Assembly: GCF_020700235.1 (NCBI RefSeq)
Contig: NZ_CP085302.1
Location: forward strand, 372,001-436,000
DNA: 64,000 nucleotides
Source: Haladaptatus pallidirubidus
Lineage (GTDB): Archaea > Halobacteriota > Halobacteria > Halobacteriales > Haladaptataceae
Direction: 5' to 3'
Shown: one piece after another, positions 25,841-35,214 of the stretch
Layout: each line of letters begins with the position of its first letter
Numbering within the stretch: the first letter of the stretch is position 1
The notes under the pieces: model-generated
Database searches by the model: none
The model's input: the letters and a program-made list of their open reading frames with translations, nothing else
What the model was told of the DNA's origin: nothing
Translations under genes and position numbers: made by a program

Positions 25841-26608
25841 TTAGGAGAATTTGCTGTTGATCTCGATGACGTTGGCGGACCGTTGGACCATTTGGGGAAG
25901 TTCCTCTTCAAATCGTTCACCGGTCATCCGACGAGAGGGCGCTGAAACACTGACTGCACCTAGAACATCGTCGCCAGACCCCAATACTGGGGCAGAGACG
26001 CACTTCAATCCACGAATTTTCTCTCCGTCGTCTATTGCGTATCCACGCTCCCGAATGGCTCCTAACTCCTCGAATAAATCCGCCCGATCCGTGATGGTTT
26101 TCTGCGTGTACGCATGCATCCCGTGCATGTCGAGAACTTCGTGTACTCGCTCGTCCGGGAACTGTGAGAGTATCGCTTTGCCGAGCGAAATGCAGTGGAG
26201 GTACTCGCGCCTCCCGATAGTCGATGCTGATTCAATTGCATTCTCACCGCGGACTTTGTAGAGGTAGACCGCTTTACCGTGTTCTTCGGTAGCGAACTGA
26301 GCAAGTTCGCCACTATCGGCCGCGAGATCGTTGAGTTCGTCTGTGATCACGCTGTAAATTCCGAGGCGGTCTTTGACTGTCTCACCAAAGTCGATGTATC
26401 GCAGACTGAGGCTGTACTCACCATTTTTAGAGACGAGGTATTCGTTCTGTTTGAGTGTCGTGAGATGGCTGTGTACTGTCCCTTTCGAATGACCGAGTTC
26501 GTTTGCAATTTCTGTAACCCCTGCTCGCTCCGTCTCCTGGAGATACTCGATGATGTCCAATGTCGTTTGAACTGCTTGAACGGTTCGTGGCTCAGTTTTT
26601 TTTGACAT
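25841..26608 (-). CDS. IclR-family transcription regulator
   Basis: A 255-residue protein: an N-terminal winged helix (RTVQAVQTTLDIIEYLQETE, then VTEIANELGHSKGTVHSHLT) and a C-terminal ligand-binding IclR domain (LAQFATEEHGKAVYLYKVRG, SLGKAILSQFPDERV, ERGYAIDDGEKIRGLKCVSA, GAVSVSAPSRRM). Length and order are normal. In haloarchaea IclR proteins commonly control sugar and sugar-acid catabolism. This one stands at the edge of the large catabolic island (27.5-42.3 kb), which it probably regulates. The effector would bind the C-terminal domain. Confidence 0.93.
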   Translation of the reverse strand: MSKKTEPRTVQAVQTTLDIIEYLQETERAGVTEIANELGHSKGTVHSHLTTLKQNEYLVSKNGEYSLSLRYIDFGETVKDRLGIYSVITDELNDLAADSGELAQFATEEHGKAVYLYKVRGENAIESASTIGRREYLHCISLGKAILSQFPDERVHEVLDMHGMHAYTQKTITDRADLFEELGAIRERGYAIDDGEKIRGLKCVSAPVLGSGDDVLGAVSVSAPSRRMTGERFEEELPQMVQRSANVIEINSKFS

Positions 26609-26971
26609 AGCAACCCATTTGGGATAATCATATATATTCGTTCGGGCATGCCGAACTACTCACTATCGATCACATCTGAGTGGTTCCCAGTCCTTGATTC
26701 TACGGACCCTCAATCAGTAGAGATGGTGGGTCGAAAGGCCTGAACTCGGTCAACTTTCACTATATTAGGAGACATTTCACGTCGATGTTGTCGTCTCCTG
26801 TTCGTAAGATCCAAACGAGTTTACTCTGTCAATTGTTGACTAGGATCATAAATTATTTCGATACGACTCGTGACTGCCACCCCGTATGTCTGGTAAGCAA
26901 GAGCAGTCACTAGAGATGCACCAATCCCAAGTATCGTTCGAAATTTTGTCGACGGTGGATAGAGCGATAAA
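26609..26971. other. Gap upstream of the IclR gene
   Basis: Contains the IclR promoter region (AT-rich, ATATATTCG near 26630). No gene is recognised. Confidence 0.4.
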
Positions 26972-27491
26972 ATGGAGGGCGAACAACATAGCGTTCGCAA
27001 CCCTGCGACAGGGGAAGAACTCGCATTAGTTCGATTCTCAACCTCATCAGACGTAGAGCAAGTTGTCGAAGTCGCCGCAGAGGCGTTTAACGACTGACGT
27101 CGAACGCCACCAATCGAACGCACTCAATATTTATTCGACCTCAAATCTGAACTCGAAGCGAGATAAGAAAATATCGCGCAGGCGCTGTCGTGCGAACATG
27201 GTAAGACACTCGCAGAGGCGCGTGGTGAGATTCGTCGAGGGATCGAGAACGTTGAAGTTACCGTTGGTATCCCCGAATATGGTCCGCGAACAGTCCGGTG
27301 TGGTTGAGGACGTGGCGACCGAGGTCGACGCTGGAAATATCGGCGTCAACGTCGGCGTATTCGCACCGATGGGATTCTTCCACTTCGGTGGACGGAAGGA
27401 CTTATTCTTCGGTGACCTCCATGCACAGGGTGAAGACGCTATCAACTTCTATACTGAAAAGACGGATACCATCGAACGCTGGTATAACTGA
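26972..27491 (+). pseudogene. Methylmalonate-semialdehyde dehydrogenase-like gene with stops and a large internal deletion
   Basis: From ATG 26972: MEGEQHSVRNPATGEELALV, then EVAAEAFND, a TGA where Trp is expected, RRTPPIERTQYLFDLKSELE, a TAA, then NIAQALSCEHGKTLAEARGE and IRRGIENVEV. It then jumps to the C-terminus of the family: VATEVDAGNIGVNVGVFAPM, GFFHFGGRKDLFFGDLHAQG and FYTEKTD. About 300 central residues, including the catalytic Cys region, are missing. The blocks match the CoA-acylating methylmalonate-semialdehyde dehydrogenase group (MmsA/IolA), which ends inositol and valine catabolism. It is non-functional. Confidence 0.8.
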
Positions 27492-27575
27492 CTTTCACAA
27501 ACCTGTTCCCTTGCTCACTCTTTTCTTCGACGAGTCACGGTCTGAACTTGTGTGAGCTTCAACGGACGAATTAGT

Positions 27576-28388
27576 CTAGTTTTCGAAACTATCTGCTGCT
27601 TGTGATTGTGTTGTATTCTCCGAGATGACATTGTCATATTCCGCCCGTGCCGCGGAAATCGCATTTGTGAGTGAAGAGGTATCTTTTCCAACGATCAAGA
27701 AGTCGAATCCTTGCTGAATTCGAAGTTCCACTTGGTCGACGTTCACGGTGAGTGTCCCGATTGGAATGTCTGCCTCGTGAGCGGCGTCCACGACTCGTTC
27801 GAGAACCTTGTTGAATTTCTTTGAGTCCCACTGACCAAACCGTCCGATCGCAGCTGAGAGGTCGGCAGGTCCGACGAAGAGTGCATCGACACCGTCAACA
27901 GCTGCAATCGATGGTGCATTTTCAACGGCCTGTTCGGATTCGATCTGTACGATGGTGACATGACTGCCGTTTGCGCTCTTTACGTAATCTTCGAAAGAGT
28001 CACCCTCGTCAGCAGCACGGCCGGAGGCGATGCCGCGGATTCCGTCTGGAGGATACCGCATCGCAGTGACGAGGTCTCTCGCTTCTGTAACCGTATCGAT
28101 CATTGGTACCATGATTCCGTCAACACCGATGTCCAGCACACGCTTTATCCGAACTGGGTCGTTCCAGGGGACACGGACGACTGTCTCAGTGGGCGAGGAG
28201 GTTGACTCAATCGCTCGAGACATGTTCTCTACAGTTTCCAGTCCGATTGTCGTGTGTTCGGTGTCGATAAGAATGAAGTCGGTTTCGTTCGCTGCGGAAA
28301 CCTCCGCTACCCGGGGATGCCCGATAGAGAGCCAGGTTCCCATCGGATACGTTCGATCTTCGAATTTCGATTTGAGGGCGCAATTCAT
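27576..28388 (-). CDS. HpcH/HpaI-family aldolase
   Basis: A 270-residue TIM-barrel enzyme. MGTWLSIGHPRVAEVSAANE at the start, FILIDTEHTTI, VVRVPWNDPVRIKRVLDIGV, DGIMVPMIDT, YPPDGIRGI and TIVQIESEQAVENA (metal-binding Glu) and VDALFVGPADLSAAIG are the standard blocks of the pyruvate-forming class II 2-keto-3-deoxy-sugar-acid aldolases. It would split a keto-deoxy sugar acid into pyruvate and a shorter aldehyde. This fits downstream of the dehydratase at 29707. The gene is divergent from the Gfo/Idh gene. Confidence 0.9.
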   Translation of the reverse strand: MNCALKSKFEDRTYPMGTWLSIGHPRVAEVSAANETDFILIDTEHTTIGLETVENMSRAIESTSSPTETVVRVPWNDPVRIKRVLDIGVDGIMVPMIDTVTEARDLVTAMRYPPDGIRGIASGRAADEGDSFEDYVKSANGSHVTIVQIESEQAVENAPSIAAVDGVDALFVGPADLSAAIGRFGQWDSKKFNKVLERVVDAAHEADIPIGTLTVNVDQVELRIQQGFDFLIVGKDTSSLTNAISAARAEYDNVISENTTQSQAADSFEN

Positions 28389-28394
28389 TGTGAT

Positions 28395-28529
28395 CTATGA
28401 GGGGGGATTGTGCTTGGTGTGGACGTGTTGATGCTCGTCTTCTGTCGGCACCGTAACCTCTGGATACCGGCTTGTCTGCAACAGTGGCTCATACATTGGC
28501 TCAATCATCCATTGCCAGTGGTTGAACAT
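28395..28529 (-). CDS. Possible 44-residue protein
   Basis: MFNHWQWMIEPMYEPLLQTS, then RYPEVTVPTEDEHQHVHTKH. It lies 6 bases upstream of the aldolase start on the same strand. It may be a real small gene or the end of a lost gene. No family is known to me. Confidence 0.25.
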   Translation of the reverse strand: MFNHWQWMIEPMYEPLLQTSRYPEVTVPTEDEHQHVHTKHNPPS

Positions 28530-28615
28530 AAAAACACGGGTAATTAACAGATAAATGAGGTGAATTACGGATGAACCCCATGCATTAATAAGTAATGTTA
28601 ACATATGCCGAAACG

Positions 28616-29704
28616 ATGCGATTCGGAGTTATCGGCTGTGGGACAATTGCTCAGGTGATGCATCTACCTTACCTGGCAGAACTTCCCGAAACCACGATTC
28701 ACGCTCTCGTAGATCCCGCCGAGAATCGGGTCGAGGAACTGGGAGAGCGATACAACGTCCCACATCGCTACCAGACAGTCGATGAATTGCTTACGAACGC
28801 CAGTGATCAAGTGGACGCAGTCATCGTCCTCACGCCAGCACACGCACACGCAGACGCGGTGGTAAAAACACTTGAAGCCGAAATACACACGCTTGTCGAG
28901 AAACCCCTTGCAGCGACTCTCGAGGACGCGAACCGGATGATTGAAGCTGCGAATGCATCTGATGCAGTTTCGATGGTCGCATACATGAAACGGTTTGACC
29001 CCGCATACGAACAGGCCCACGAACGCCTCAAAGCGTTCGATGACGTCGACGTCGTCACGGCATACGATGTGGACCCAGATCATGGCCGGATTATCCACGA
29101 AGTGTACAATATCGTTGGTGCTGACCTCCCCGACGGATTCGTCGAGGAAAGTGTGACCGAGCGTCGAAACCAAATTGCGCAGGCTATCGGTACCGACGGC
29201 GACGAGCTCATCGATGCATACGATTTCCAGCTCGACCACGTCTGTCACGACATCAACGCGCTTCGAGGGCTGTTCGGTGAGGTTACAGATATCTCGCACG
29301 TCGACATCTTCTCCGAAGGACGATACGCAATAGCCCACCTCGAATATGAAAACAACGTTCGCTGTGTCCTCGAGACGGGTGATTCGGACCGAAAGTGGTT
29401 TGAACAGTTCATCCGCGTTGATGGTCCAGAGGGGATGTTGAAACTTGATTTCTCGAACCCGTTCATCCAGAATACGCCGACAGAGCTCCGTTTAAAACGT
29501 GGGGTGGAGGAACTGGAAGACACGACGCTCACACCCTCGTACGACGAACCGTTCAAGCAAGAACTCGAACACTTCCTCGAGTGCTCACAAAGCGGTGACC
29601 CGGTTCGAACACCTTTCGAGGAGGCTCGTGACGACCTACGAGTCATTATCAATCTCTTTGATACGTATCAGCAAACCGAACTCGAATCTAGACACGCACA
29701 CTAA
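28616..29704 (+). CDS. Gfo/Idh/MocA-family dehydrogenase
   Basis: A 362-residue NAD(P)-dependent oxidoreductase. MRFGVIGCGTIAQVMHLPYL is the Rossmann start, with VIVLTPAHAHADAV and HTLVEKPLAATLEDANRMIE (the EKP motif with the catalytic Lys) and a C-terminal sheet domain. Internal start ATG 28616 is preferred; an upstream TTG at 28595 is poor. Members oxidise cyclitols, sugars or sugar acids, inositol 2-dehydrogenase among them. The enolase-superfamily gene starts 2 bases after its stop, so the two form an operon. The substrate is not determined. Confidence 0.9.
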   Translation: MRFGVIGCGTIAQVMHLPYLAELPETTIHALVDPAENRVEELGERYNVPHRYQTVDELLTNASDQVDAVIVLTPAHAHADAVVKTLEAEIHTLVEKPLAATLEDANRMIEAANASDAVSMVAYMKRFDPAYEQAHERLKAFDDVDVVTAYDVDPDHGRIIHEVYNIVGADLPDGFVEESVTERRNQIAQAIGTDGDELIDAYDFQLDHVCHDINALRGLFGEVTDISHVDIFSEGRYAIAHLEYENNVRCVLETGDSDRKWFEQFIRVDGPEGMLKLDFSNPFIQNTPTELRLKRGVEELEDTTLTPSYDEPFKQELEHFLECSQSGDPVRTPFEEARDDLRVIINLFDTYQQTELESRHAH

Positions 29705-29706
29705 TC

Positions 29707-30936
29707 ATGTACGAAGACTTCGCCGCCGACCTTGCCGTGACAATGTGGGCGGATTTCGACGAAACACCTACTCGGACGACCGACTCACCAACAATCACCA
29801 ACCTCGACACCGTTGTCATCGACGGAAACTTCCCGTGGACCATCGTGACTATCGAAGCCGAGGACGGGACCACCGGAATCGGTGAGTGCTATCCGTCCCC
29901 TGGTGTCCACGAGGTAATTACTGACTACCTCAAACCGGTCCTTAAGGACGAGAACCCACTCGACGTCGAACGGCTGTACTACCTGATGAGAGAGAGTCTT
30001 TCGGGTCGTGGTTCGCAATGGGGAATCGGTACTATCGCGATCAGTGGTGTGGAGATTGCACTCTGGGACCTCGCAGGCAAGATTCTTGACCAACCAGTAT
30101 ACCAACTTCTCGGTGGAAAGATGCGTGAGTCAGTGGAGGTCTACGCCGACTGCCACGCAGGAGAGGCAATGGTTTCCTCTGCACAGGAGGGTCAATCGGC
30201 TGAAACGTACGAACCAGATGCATACGCTCGTGCCGCCCGTGCGACTGTCAACGACGGGTTCGGGATCGTCAAATTTGACCTCGACGTTCCGTCGGGCCGC
30301 CGTGTCAATCGTAAGTCCCGACACCTCGACGGACCAGAGATCGAACACAAACAACAAATCGTGGAAGCGGTGACCAACGAAATCGGCCACGACGCCGAAG
30401 TCGCCGTCGACCTGCACTGGAACTTCAGTCCTGAGACGGCCACCCGTCTCTGTCAAGCAATCGATGGGTACGGTCTCGCTTGGGTCGAAGACCCACTCCC
30501 ACCCGAAAACGCTGACGCGACGACCATGGTCGCAGAGCAGGTCAACGTCCCGATATTAACGGGTGAGAATCTGTATGGCCGCCATGGGTTCAGAGAATTG
30601 ATTGCCCAACAGGGTGTGAGCTTCCTCGCCCCCGACGTTCCGAAGACTGGTGGTATCGCCGAGACGAAGAAGATTGCAGAGATGGCCGAGGCGTACTACC
30701 AGACGCTTGTTCCACACAACATTGGAAGTCCAGTCGCGACGATGGCGACAGTCCATGTCGGTGCGACGGTGCCAAACTTCCACGCTCTCGAGTACCATGC
30801 TCGGGAGATCGAGTGGTGGGACGACCTCGTGGATCAGGACGAGCCACTTATCGAGGATGGTCACATCGAGGTACCCGACAGTCCAGGGATGGGCATCGAA
30901 CTGGACTGGGACGTCGTCGAACAGTATAAAAAATAA
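29707..30936 (+). CDS. Enolase-superfamily (mandelate racemase/muconate lactonising) sugar-acid dehydratase
   Basis: A 409-residue enzyme. GIGTIAISGVEIALWDLAGK is the typical N-terminal block; the barrel carries IVKFDLDVP (KxD), VAVDLHWNFS (metal Asp), WVEDPLPPEN (metal Glu), LTGENLYGRHGF (metal Glu) and LVPHNIGSPVATMA (His base). This set is usual for acid-sugar dehydratases such as galactonate or gluconate dehydratase. It would dehydrate an aldonic acid to a 2-keto-3-deoxy acid, the substrate of the aldolase at 27576. It forms an operon with the Gfo/Idh gene. Confidence 0.92.
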   Translation: MYEDFAADLAVTMWADFDETPTRTTDSPTITNLDTVVIDGNFPWTIVTIEAEDGTTGIGECYPSPGVHEVITDYLKPVLKDENPLDVERLYYLMRESLSGRGSQWGIGTIAISGVEIALWDLAGKILDQPVYQLLGGKMRESVEVYADCHAGEAMVSSAQEGQSAETYEPDAYARAARATVNDGFGIVKFDLDVPSGRRVNRKSRHLDGPEIEHKQQIVEAVTNEIGHDAEVAVDLHWNFSPETATRLCQAIDGYGLAWVEDPLPPENADATTMVAEQVNVPILTGENLYGRHGFRELIAQQGVSFLAPDVPKTGGIAETKKIAEMAEAYYQTLVPHNIGSPVATMATVHVGATVPNFHALEYHAREIEWWDDLVDQDEPLIEDGHIEVPDSPGMGIELDWDVVEQYKK

Positions 30937-30948
30937 GCGTCTTCCCGG

Positions 30949-31767
30949 TCAGTCGTTCGTGACGTCCCGCCAGTAATCGAGGTTCTTTTTTGCGTGGATA
31001 AGAGGGTCAGTGGTCTGATTTTCTATTTCAATAGTGATGTGACCGTCGAATCCGATGTCGTCGAGGGTGTCACGGACCGCACTGAAGTCCAGCCGGCCTT
31101 TACCGAGGTCGGTGAACGCCCTGAAGTAATTGATCACATTATCGAGGTGGAACTCTGCATTGGAGAGCGCCTCGATATGGGAATCAAAGTCTGCCGGCGG
31201 TGCAACGTCTTTGAGGTGCACGTATTCAATGTCGTCTGCAAAGCGTTCGATTCCATCTGTAACATCACCGGACGGATAGTGTTCGCCGTATGGGTAGTGG
31301 TGTGCGGTGTCCCAGACGAGCTTGAGGTTTGAGGGACTTCGCTTGAGCCACGCCGAAATCTCGTCAGGTTGCTCGATATGTGTCGCACCGTGGTGGTGTA
31401 AAAGGGGTGTCACACCTGCATCATCGGCGGCGTAACAGATCCGGGTTATCCACTCATCGAGTGTTTCGTCGTCGACGTGGCCCCGCTGTGGTGGAAGAAT
31501 ACCAATGAATTCCGCATCGAGTCTCGACGCAGTATACGCGCCATCGACGACACGTTCACATGTCGCGTCTGATTCGAGCCACTCGCCCATGATGAGATAG
31601 AGGTCGAGTTCTTTCTCGTCGAGCAGGTCGCGGACAGACTCGTAGCCAACTGCACGAACTTTCTCGAGTCCGATCTCAATGCCGTCGTACTGACAGGCAC
31701 CGATATCACCAATTCCACATGAAAGCGATTCCTCATCGTACAGGATTGTCGTGTAACCGATTCCCAT
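30949..31767 (-). CDS. Sugar phosphate isomerase/epimerase-like TIM barrel
   Basis: A 272-residue protein of the xylose-isomerase-like (AP endonuclease 2) barrel superfamily. Metal and substrate blocks seen are YDGIEIGLEKV, LLHHHGATHIE, LVWDTAHHYPYG, IEYVHLKDVAP and HITIEIENQ. Start 31767 (MGIGYTTILYDEES) fits the barrel; the frame extends further upstream without family likeness. Inosose dehydratases and keto-sugar epimerases belong here, so it could act on a keto intermediate of the pathway. It is convergent with the dehydratase gene. Confidence 0.87.
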   Translation of the reverse strand: MGIGYTTILYDEESLSCGIGDIGACQYDGIEIGLEKVRAVGYESVRDLLDEKELDLYLIMGEWLESDATCERVVDGAYTASRLDAEFIGILPPQRGHVDDETLDEWITRICYAADDAGVTPLLHHHGATHIEQPDEISAWLKRSPSNLKLVWDTAHHYPYGEHYPSGDVTDGIERFADDIEYVHLKDVAPPADFDSHIEALSNAEFHLDNVINYFRAFTDLGKGRLDFSAVRDTLDDIGFDGHITIEIENQTTDPLIHAKKNLDYWRDVTND

Positions 31768-31906
31768 ACTATGCAGAGACTGATTAGGGAAATTTATAGA
31801 TTTGGGGGACCGATTCAATGATTTTTATACGGTAAGAAGAAATAATGATATTTCGACACCAACAGATTGGTTCGTAATGGCTACACAAATTTTATTACTA
31901 TAGAAT

Positions 31907-33310
31907 ATGACAACCATATGCATGACTTCGAAAGACCCCTCTGATTATTCAGGGGACCAGATAGCGTTTCGTACGAAATCCCATACCAATCGTGCTTCTC
32001 GACGTGCATTCCTTAGTGCGGCAGGAGCGTCTGGACTCGCTGGACTCGCTGGGTGTACTGGATTCCTTCCCGGTGGTTCGTCGAACTCGGATAGCGGTCC
32101 GAATAAGATATCCGTTGCAGCAGTCGAAGGATCAGGACGACTCTTCAAACGACTTGTCGACAAGTACGTCAGAGACGACACAGGCGTCCAGGTTGACGTC
32201 TCGTTGTTCCCATACGCAAACCTCTTCGAGAAGACGAGCAGTGTGCTCACCACGCAGGGAGACTCGTTCGACCTGGTCTTCATGGACGATCCCTGGTTCC
32301 CACAGCTAGCACAACACCTCGAACCTATCCAGCAATGGCTTCCAGAGGATATCCCGAAAGATAAGTATATCCAAACCACCCTCGACATCGCGACGTGGCC
32401 AGCACCAAAGGGCCCGGTCGTTCCGTCTGCGCAGGGCATGGAGGAGAAACTCCGTGGACTCGTGGTCGTGGGCAACACCCAATTGTTCGCCTACAACGCG
32501 AAGTACTATAAACGGGTCGGAGAGCGTGAACCGAAGACGTGGGATGACGTCTACCGTGCAGGGAAGAAGATTTCCGAGCAGATCGACGGTGTAAATGGGT
32601 ACATCATCCGTGGAAAGCGCGGAAATCCTATCAATGCGAACTTCTTCGGACTCGGTAACTCACGCGTAGGCGATATGTTTGACAAGAACTGGCGTTACCA
32701 GTGGGACGGGTCGAAAGGCGTGGACACACTCGACTTCTACGTCAATAACCTGAAGTCCATCAGCCCAGAGGGTGTGTCGTCGTTCGATAGCGACCGAGTT
32801 CTCAGTAGTCTCAGCGACGGGAGTGCCGCACAGGCACCAGCTTGGCCTTCGGCAGCGTCTCTCTTGCTCGACCCTGAAAAGGCAGAGGAAGCTAAGAACA
32901 TTAAGTTCACACCGATTCCAAAGGGAATGCGACAGGCACCACAGCAGGGCAACTGGATCGCTGGCATCAACAAATATATCAGTGATGACAAGAAGAAGGC
33001 CGTCGGCAAGGTTATACGGTCGGCAGTGTCGAAGGAGGCTCAGGCCAAATACGTCGGTCTCGGTGGTGTCCCCTTCCGACACGATACATTTAAAAACAAC
33101 ATGGATGCTCAACCGTGGTTCAACGCACTGTATACGAGCCTACAAAATGCTAAGTGGCGGCCCCGAACCCCGCTCTGGAACCGTATCGCCGTTACGCAAG
33201 GGAAAAACCTGAATAGTGCTCTGACCGGTGACGTGAGTCCAAAGAAGGCACTTACGAGCATCAACGATGGAGTAGAGTCCATCCTCAATGATGCCGGATA
33301 CTACGAATAA
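31907..33310 (+). CDS. Sugar ABC transporter substrate-binding lipoprotein, second system
   Basis: A 467-residue Tat-exported lipoprotein: SRRAFLSAAGASGLAG carries the twin arginines, and LAGCTGFL is the lipobox. The mature part has the family-1 blocks DDTGVQVDVSLFPYANLFEK, FDLVFMDDPWFPQLAQ, TQLFAYNAKYYKRVGE and EPKTWDDVY. The N-region is long; Met6 (31922) is an alternative start. It is the first gene of a complete importer operon, with permeases and ATPase following directly. Unrelated in detail to the first system at 10.2 kb, so it probably takes a different ligand. Confidence 0.93.
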   Translation: MTTICMTSKDPSDYSGDQIAFRTKSHTNRASRRAFLSAAGASGLAGLAGCTGFLPGGSSNSDSGPNKISVAAVEGSGRLFKRLVDKYVRDDTGVQVDVSLFPYANLFEKTSSVLTTQGDSFDLVFMDDPWFPQLAQHLEPIQQWLPEDIPKDKYIQTTLDIATWPAPKGPVVPSAQGMEEKLRGLVVVGNTQLFAYNAKYYKRVGEREPKTWDDVYRAGKKISEQIDGVNGYIIRGKRGNPINANFFGLGNSRVGDMFDKNWRYQWDGSKGVDTLDFYVNNLKSISPEGVSSFDSDRVLSSLSDGSAAQAPAWPSAASLLLDPEKAEEAKNIKFTPIPKGMRQAPQQGNWIAGINKYISDDKKKAVGKVIRSAVSKEAQAKYVGLGGVPFRHDTFKNNMDAQPWFNALYTSLQNAKWRPRTPLWNRIAVTQGKNLNSALTGDVSPKKALTSINDGVESILNDAGYYE

Positions 33311-33327
33311 GACAAGAGTGATCCATA

Positions 33328-34263
33328 ATGGCAACCGATACATCAAACCAAACTAACATGCAGTCCGACGTTGAGGGTGTACTGCAGTCGGATGATAGTA
33401 CTTCCGAGCGTGTGCTCCTCTGGGTCGACGAGCAACTCAAGTGGTTGTTAACCCTTCCTGCAGTAGCCATCCTTTTTGCGCTCACGTTCTACCCCCTGTT
33501 GCGAGCGCTGCAGATGTCGACGCAGCAGTTTCTTCCGACAGGGACGACGTTCGTCGGGGCAGAGAACTTCGTTAAATTGCTTTCCAACGAAACATACCAC
33601 ACGTCGTTACTTGTGACGGGCAAATTCATCCTACTGGCGGTCGGAATCGAGTTTTTGCTCGGTTTCGCGATTGCCCTACTTCTGAACAAGAGGCTGAAGT
33701 TCCGTGGGCTCTGGCAGACGTTGATTCTCATCCCGATGATCCTCTCTCCGACGGTCATCGGACTCATCTGGCGGCTACTATACACGCCCGACGGGTTACT
33801 CGACTTCCTTGCTGGTGGAAACGTCGGCTGGATTAGTGAGCCATCGATGGCGCTCTACTCGGTAATTCTCACCGACGTCTGGCAGTGGACACCGCTCGTC
33901 GTACTCGTTATCTTTGCAGGCCTCCAGTCGATTCCCAGTCACGTAAAAGAAGCAGCGATAATGGACGGCGCATCTCCTTTCCAGCGGTTCCGTGACATCA
34001 CGTTACCGTACCTGAGTTCGCTTATCGTCCTAGTGCTGATCATCCGTATTGTCGACGCACTTCGTGTCTTCGCGAAGGTGTACATCTTGACGCGTGGTGG
34101 TCCCGGCGACTCGACGAACGTCATCAGCATGGAAATGTACCGGACTGCATTCCGGTTTAGCAGCTTCGGGGAAGCGTCGGCAATGGCCATTTCGCTGCTG
34201 GTCATTGTACTGGCCCTCGCGATGACATTCGTGAAGACAGCAAACATTGAGTTCTCGTCATGA
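33328..34263 (+). CDS. Sugar ABC transporter permease 1, second system
   Basis: A 311-residue MalF-type permease with six membrane helices after a soluble N-terminal stretch of about 45 residues. The EAA loop is HVKEAAIMDGASPFQRFRDI. Its stop overlaps the next ATG (ATGA). It forms the channel with the following permease. Confidence 0.93.
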   Translation: MATDTSNQTNMQSDVEGVLQSDDSTSERVLLWVDEQLKWLLTLPAVAILFALTFYPLLRALQMSTQQFLPTGTTFVGAENFVKLLSNETYHTSLLVTGKFILLAVGIEFLLGFAIALLLNKRLKFRGLWQTLILIPMILSPTVIGLIWRLLYTPDGLLDFLAGGNVGWISEPSMALYSVILTDVWQWTPLVVLVIFAGLQSIPSHVKEAAIMDGASPFQRFRDITLPYLSSLIVLVLIIRIVDALRVFAKVYILTRGGPGDSTNVISMEMYRTAFRFSSFGEASAMAISLLVIVLALAMTFVKTANIEFSS

Positions 34264-35162
34264 GTACCGAACAATCCAAACCGTACCAGGAGAAGTCGCA
34301 GCTTGCACAGATCAGAGAGCAGCTAGTGGAATCAGGACTTGCAACAGTCCTCAAGTACACTGCACTCGCAATATTTCTTGTATGGACGCTTTTTCCGGTG
34401 TATTGGCTCGTCACTGCCTCGCTGAAGACGCGCGAGTCACTTCTCGCGTTCCCACCACACTGGGTCCCGACCCAACTGGCCTTCGCCAACTACATCGACC
34501 TCTTCGTCTCACGTCCAGCATTCGTTCAATTCATCTTCAACAGTGTCATTATAACTATGGTCACGACAGTTATCGCGACGCTAGTCGGTGCGTTCGCCTC
34601 TTACGGGTTTGTCACCTTCGAGTTCCCGTACAATCTGGACTTCCATCTGCCGTTTTATATCCTCTCGACGCGGTTTATGCCGCCGATCGTCACGATCATT
34701 CCATTGTTCATCATTTACCGGAACATAGGGCTCGTGAATTCGATTCACGCGCTTATCCTCACGTACGTGATGTTCAACATCCCGTTTGCCGTGTGGATGA
34801 TGAAGGGATTCTTTGAGGAGATTCCAGACAGCATCGTTGAGTCTGCAATGATCGACGGACATACCCATGCCGGAGCGTTCTTGAAGATTGTCCTTCCACT
34901 GGTGAAACCAGGTCTGATTGCCTCTGCAATCTTCACCATGATTATCACGTGGAACGAATTGTTATTCGCGATTATCCTCACTCACGATGAGCGTGCGATG
35001 ACTATCCCGGTCGGACTGGCGTCATTCATCACGAAGTACTCCGTCCAGTGGGTGCACATGAGCGTTGCGGCGACGATCGCACTGGTTCCAGTGCTCGTCT
35101 TCTCATTCGTCGCGCGGGATCAACTCATTCGGGGATTCAGTATGGGTGCAGTCGAAAAATGA
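34260..35162 (+). CDS. Sugar ABC transporter permease 2, second system
   Basis: A 300-residue MalG-type permease. The EAA loop reads SIVESAMIDGHTHAGAFLKI and is followed by the usual PLVKPGL helix. The N-terminal 35 residues are cytoplasmic. The start is fixed by the four-base overlap with the previous gene. The ATPase gene follows after 52 bases, which leaves room for a separate start signal but is still compatible with one operon. Confidence 0.93.
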   Translation: MSTEQSKPYQEKSQLAQIREQLVESGLATVLKYTALAIFLVWTLFPVYWLVTASLKTRESLLAFPPHWVPTQLAFANYIDLFVSRPAFVQFIFNSVIITMVTTVIATLVGAFASYGFVTFEFPYNLDFHLPFYILSTRFMPPIVTIIPLFIIYRNIGLVNSIHALILTYVMFNIPFAVWMMKGFFEEIPDSIVESAMIDGHTHAGAFLKIVLPLVKPGLIASAIFTMIITWNELLFAIILTHDERAMTIPVGLASFITKYSVQWVHMSVAATIALVPVLVFSFVARDQLIRGFSMGAVEK

Positions 35163-35214
35163 ATCGAATAGGCGAAACACTGATACCAATCAAACGTACA
35201 CATAACGATAGACA

